In this document: piece after piece, positions 32,507-34,546 of the stretch
How the letters are laid out: each line of letters opens with the position of its first letter
Position numbering within the stretch: position 1 is the first letter of the stretch
Translations under genes and position numbers: made by a program
NCBI GenBank assembly: GCA_950073045.1
Contig: CATMQD010000009.1
Span: forward strand, 1 to 34,546
Direction of reading: 5' to 3'
From: an uncultured Flavobacteriales bacterium
GTDB lineage: Bacteria; Bacteroidota; Bacteroidia; Flavobacteriales; Schleiferiaceae
Length of the DNA: 34,546 nucleotides
The notes under the pieces: generated by a model
Seen by the model: only the letters and a program-made list of their open reading frames with translations
Databases searched by the model: none
What the model was told of the DNA's origin: nothing

Positions 32507-33872
32507 TTTTAAAAATCGCATCGCCCTTAATTATCTATGGGCTACATCAGCGGTAGTAGCTATAGTCTTTCTTTTGGTGTACTTCATTGTAAGGCAAACT
32601 ATTTACGAGAATGTCGACCGTGTTTTAAGCATCGAGGCCTATAAACACACCGCTGAAGTGAGCATCCTTGGTGATAGCATTTTCTTTATCAATAAAGGCG
32701 AATGGGAAGAGCGTGAGCATCGGGAAGCTCAAGTACTGCCCGTATTTATTCAATTAATGGGCCCCCAAGGAAACTTGATGGATAAGTCTCCCAACCTTAA
32801 GGATCAGGCGCTTAAATTTTTGAATAATACCGATGAGGCCATTCATTTAGATGCCATGCTTAATGAGGAAGCCCTCAGGCAGATTCAAATTCCCCTGCAA
32901 AATAAAGGGACCACTAAAGGCTATATTATTGCAGCTATGTCCATGCAAGCTAATTATGAGGCCCTACGACGTTTGGCTTGGGTGGAGCTCATTAGCTTTC
33001 CGGTGGTTTTAGTGATTCTCTTTTTTATTACCCGCCGCTTGGCTGCGCGCAGTATTCGGCCTATTATGGAAATCACTAAAACCGCACGAAGAACTTCTCA
33101 GAAAAAGCTAGACGAAAGGGTGCCCCTACCGGAGACCGAAGATGAGCTATACGAATTATCAGAAGCGATTAATAATCTCCTTGATCGCATTCAACATGCT
33201 TTCCAAGGTGAAAAGCAGTTTACCTCCAATGCTTCGCATGAATTACGCACCCCTCTCGCTGCACTTAGAGGGAATTTCGAAGTTCTTTTGCGCAAGGATC
33301 GTGAGGTTTCCGACTATAAACAGAGTATAGAAAAGTCCCTGCAACAAATTGATCGCATGTCGGACTTAAGCGAACAATTGCTCACTTTAGCACGCATGGA
33401 TTCTGAAAGCGTAGAAAGTCAGAAACAAGCTATTGGGCTATTAATAGAAGAAAGTTTAAGTGATTACGAGGAGCTAATTGCATCGAAAGAAATACAAGTA
33501 AAACTTAAGTATCAAAACCTGGAAGCAGCTGAGGTTTCTGAGAATCTAGGCTTTTTGATTTTAAAGAATATTATCGGCAACGGGCTTAAGTATTCGCCAA
33601 TAGGCGGGAAACTTACAATTGAATTAAGAAGTCGACCCCATGCTTTGATTTGCACGGTTAGCGATGAAGGTCCGGGTATAAATACGGAAGAACAAAGTGA
33701 AATCTTTAAAGCCTTTTACCGCGCTGATGAGGCCCGTAAAAGTGATAATGTTGGATCGGGTTTAGGACTCTCTATCGCCAGCCGTGCGGCCGAAGCCATA
33801 AATGCTAGCATTGAACTGAAATCCAGGCCCGGAGAGGGCAGTAGCTTTAGCCTTATTTTTAATCATTCTTAG
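32496..33872 (+). CDS. HAMP-domain sensor histidine kinase (CusS/CzcS-like)
   Basis: The start was placed at ATG 32496 (458 residues), 11 bp inside the regulator gene; the frame extends eight codons further only via GTG. Two membrane spans (about 12-34 and 162-181) enclose a periplasmic sensor region of ~125 residues. A HAMP linker follows (RRLAARSIRPIMEITKTARR), then HisKA with His248 in SNASHELRTPLAALRG, N box LKNIIGNGLKYSP, G1 DEGPGINTEEQ and G2 GSGLGLSIASR. All catalytic motifs are intact. The order and overlap with the regulator and the RND pump 60 bp downstream point to a metal-efflux two-component system. Confidence 0.92.
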   Translation: MKLSFKNRIALNYLWATSAVVAIVFLLVYFIVRQTIYENVDRVLSIEAYKHTAEVSILGDSIFFINKGEWEEREHREAQVLPVFIQLMGPQGNLMDKSPNLKDQALKFLNNTDEAIHLDAMLNEEALRQIQIPLQNKGTTKGYIIAAMSMQANYEALRRLAWVELISFPVVLVILFFITRRLAARSIRPIMEITKTARRTSQKKLDERVPLPETEDELYELSEAINNLLDRIQHAFQGEKQFTSNASHELRTPLAALRGNFEVLLRKDREVSDYKQSIEKSLQQIDRMSDLSEQLLTLARMDSESVESQKQAIGLLIEESLSDYEELIASKEIQVKLKYQNLEAAEVSENLGFLILKNIIGNGLKYSPIGGKLTIELRSRPHALICTVSDEGPGINTEEQSEIFKAFYRADEARKSDNVGSGLGLSIASRAAEAINASIELKSRPGEGSSFSLIFNHS

Positions 33873-33934
33873 TTTCATCTTTCGGAAGTCTTTAGAATCG
33901 GGGTCTACTTTCGTTAAGGATTTCAGATCAGACC

Positions 33935-34546
33935 ATGCTTCAGAAAATCATTTCCATTAGTTTAAAGAATAAGCTGATTGTACTTCTATTCAGCTTATCT
34001 ATAGTAGCCTACGGTATATACGCGCTCTTTCAAATTCCGATTGGAGCAGTGCCTGATATTACCAATAATCAGGTGCAGGTGATTACCACCTCACGAAATT
34101 TAGCCACCGAAGATGTAGAGAAATATTTAAGCTATCCGGTAGAGCTGGAGATGGCCAATTTGCCAGGGGTAAAGGAAATTCGCTCGATCTCCAAGTTTGG
34201 TTTATCAGTGGTAACCATCGTTTTTGAGGATGATTTAGGAACTTACCTACCACGCCAACTAATTGCTGAAAAACTAAAAAGTGCTACCGCTGAAATTCCC
34301 GAAGGTTTTGGTACTCCTTTTATGGGACCGATAAGCACTGGTTTAGGGGAAATATATCAATATACTTTGGAGGTAGACTCCGCCTATGAAGGTCGTTACA
34401 GCATTACCGAATTAAGGACTATTCAGGATTGGATAGTACGACGACAGTTATCTGGAATTCCGGGTGTAGTAGAAGTAAATACCTGGGGCGGATATCTCAA
34501 GCAATACCGCGTAGCCCTAAATCCAGAGCTCTTACGTAGTCAGGGT
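33935..34546 (+). CDS. CusA/CzcA-type heavy-metal RND efflux pump, 3' end outside window
   Basis: From ATG 33935 the frame is open to the window edge (204 codons). It starts LQKIISISLKNKLIVLLF, the first membrane span of RND pumps, followed by GAVPDITNNQVQVITTS, the YLSYPVELEMANLPGVKEIRS region and TYLPRQLIAEKL; these match heavy-metal efflux RND inner-membrane subunits (CusA/CzcA), about 1000 or more residues when complete. It would export cations such as Cu(I), Ag(I), Zn(II) or Co(II) in a tripartite complex. Which metal cannot be told. It lies 60 bp after the kinase gene and is probably controlled by that two-component system. Confidence 0.9.
   Translation, partial: MLQKIISISLKNKLIVLLFSLSIVAYGIYALFQIPIGAVPDITNNQVQVITTSRNLATEDVEKYLSYPVELEMANLPGVKEIRSISKFGLSVVTIVFEDDLGTYLPRQLIAEKLKSATAEIPEGFGTPFMGPISTGLGEIYQYTLEVDSAYEGRYSITELRTIQDWIVRRQLSGIPGVVEVNTWGGYLKQYRVALNPELLRSQG

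Noticed and set aside
1-34546. CRISPR arrays, tRNA/rRNA genes, intact transposases, phage genes, toxin-antitoxin pairs
   Set aside because: Looked for on both strands; no repeat-spacer pattern, cloverleaf, DDE transposase motif or phage structural gene was seen.

Overview
This window comes from a member of the Bacteroidota. The evidence is a type IX secretion (T9SS) C-terminal sorting domain, two carboxypeptidase-regulatory-like TonB-dependent receptors, a DUF4249 lipoprotein, Bacteroidota-style promoters with a TAnnTTTG -7 element, and intergenic DNA that is AT-rich. A marine Flavobacteriales-type genome is plausible, but the order cannot be fixed from the sequence alone.

Layout. At 1-1114 (+) is the 3' end of a large T9SS-secreted protein followed by a strong terminator. 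From 1492 to 29477 every gene lies on the minus strand. Read in transcription order from the right, this block holds: pyruvate carboxylase (29477-26037); an epoxide-hydrolase-like protein plus a zinc-free alcohol dehydrogenase/quinone reductase (25198-23275); a DUF6326 membrane protein, an alpha/beta hydrolase, a 58-residue glycine-zipper protein and an HSL-type hydrolase (23040-20575); a YdeI-like protein and a TPR-tailed esterase (20465-18610); a dead S8 protease; an S41 protease and a small membrane protein; TonB receptor 2; a decayed AraC regulator; a beta-barrel protein and two broken small genes; a two-lobed aspartyl protease; TonB receptor 1, DUF4249 and an AraC/TPR regulator; DUF4386 and an MFS transporter; and an NmrA-like SDR. 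From 29708 the strand switches to plus: a TPR histidine kinase, an OmpR-type response regulator, a HAMP histidine kinase and the start of a CusA/CzcA-type RND pump that runs off the window.

Main finding. Six minus-strand promoters, upstream of the SDR, DUF4386-MFS, TonB1-DUF4249-AraC, aspartyl protease, beta-barrel, and epoxide hydrolase-ADH units, share one architecture: a CGAAC-like half-site exactly 21 nt upstream of a CACTTTTGCC-like -7 element. Three of them carry a second CGAAC half-site 20-21 bp further upstream. This looks like a local regulon with an activator site overlapping -35. The obvious candidate regulator is the membrane-anchored FlgO/TolB-like + TPR + AraC protein at 4670-6664, which would then autoregulate. 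The regulator assignment is inference; the motif alignment is read directly from the sequence.

Second theme. The stretch 11.0-18.4 kb and two intergenic regions are full of gene debris: an S8 protease with a nonsense codon and a lost catalytic Ser region, a second decayed copy of its tail, an AraC HTH remnant, a beta-barrel fragment, a frameshifted two-TM small gene, and a ~200 bp decayed coding element present twice (1194-1394 and 25592-25793). No tRNA, rRNA, CRISPR array, intact insertion sequence or phage gene was seen.
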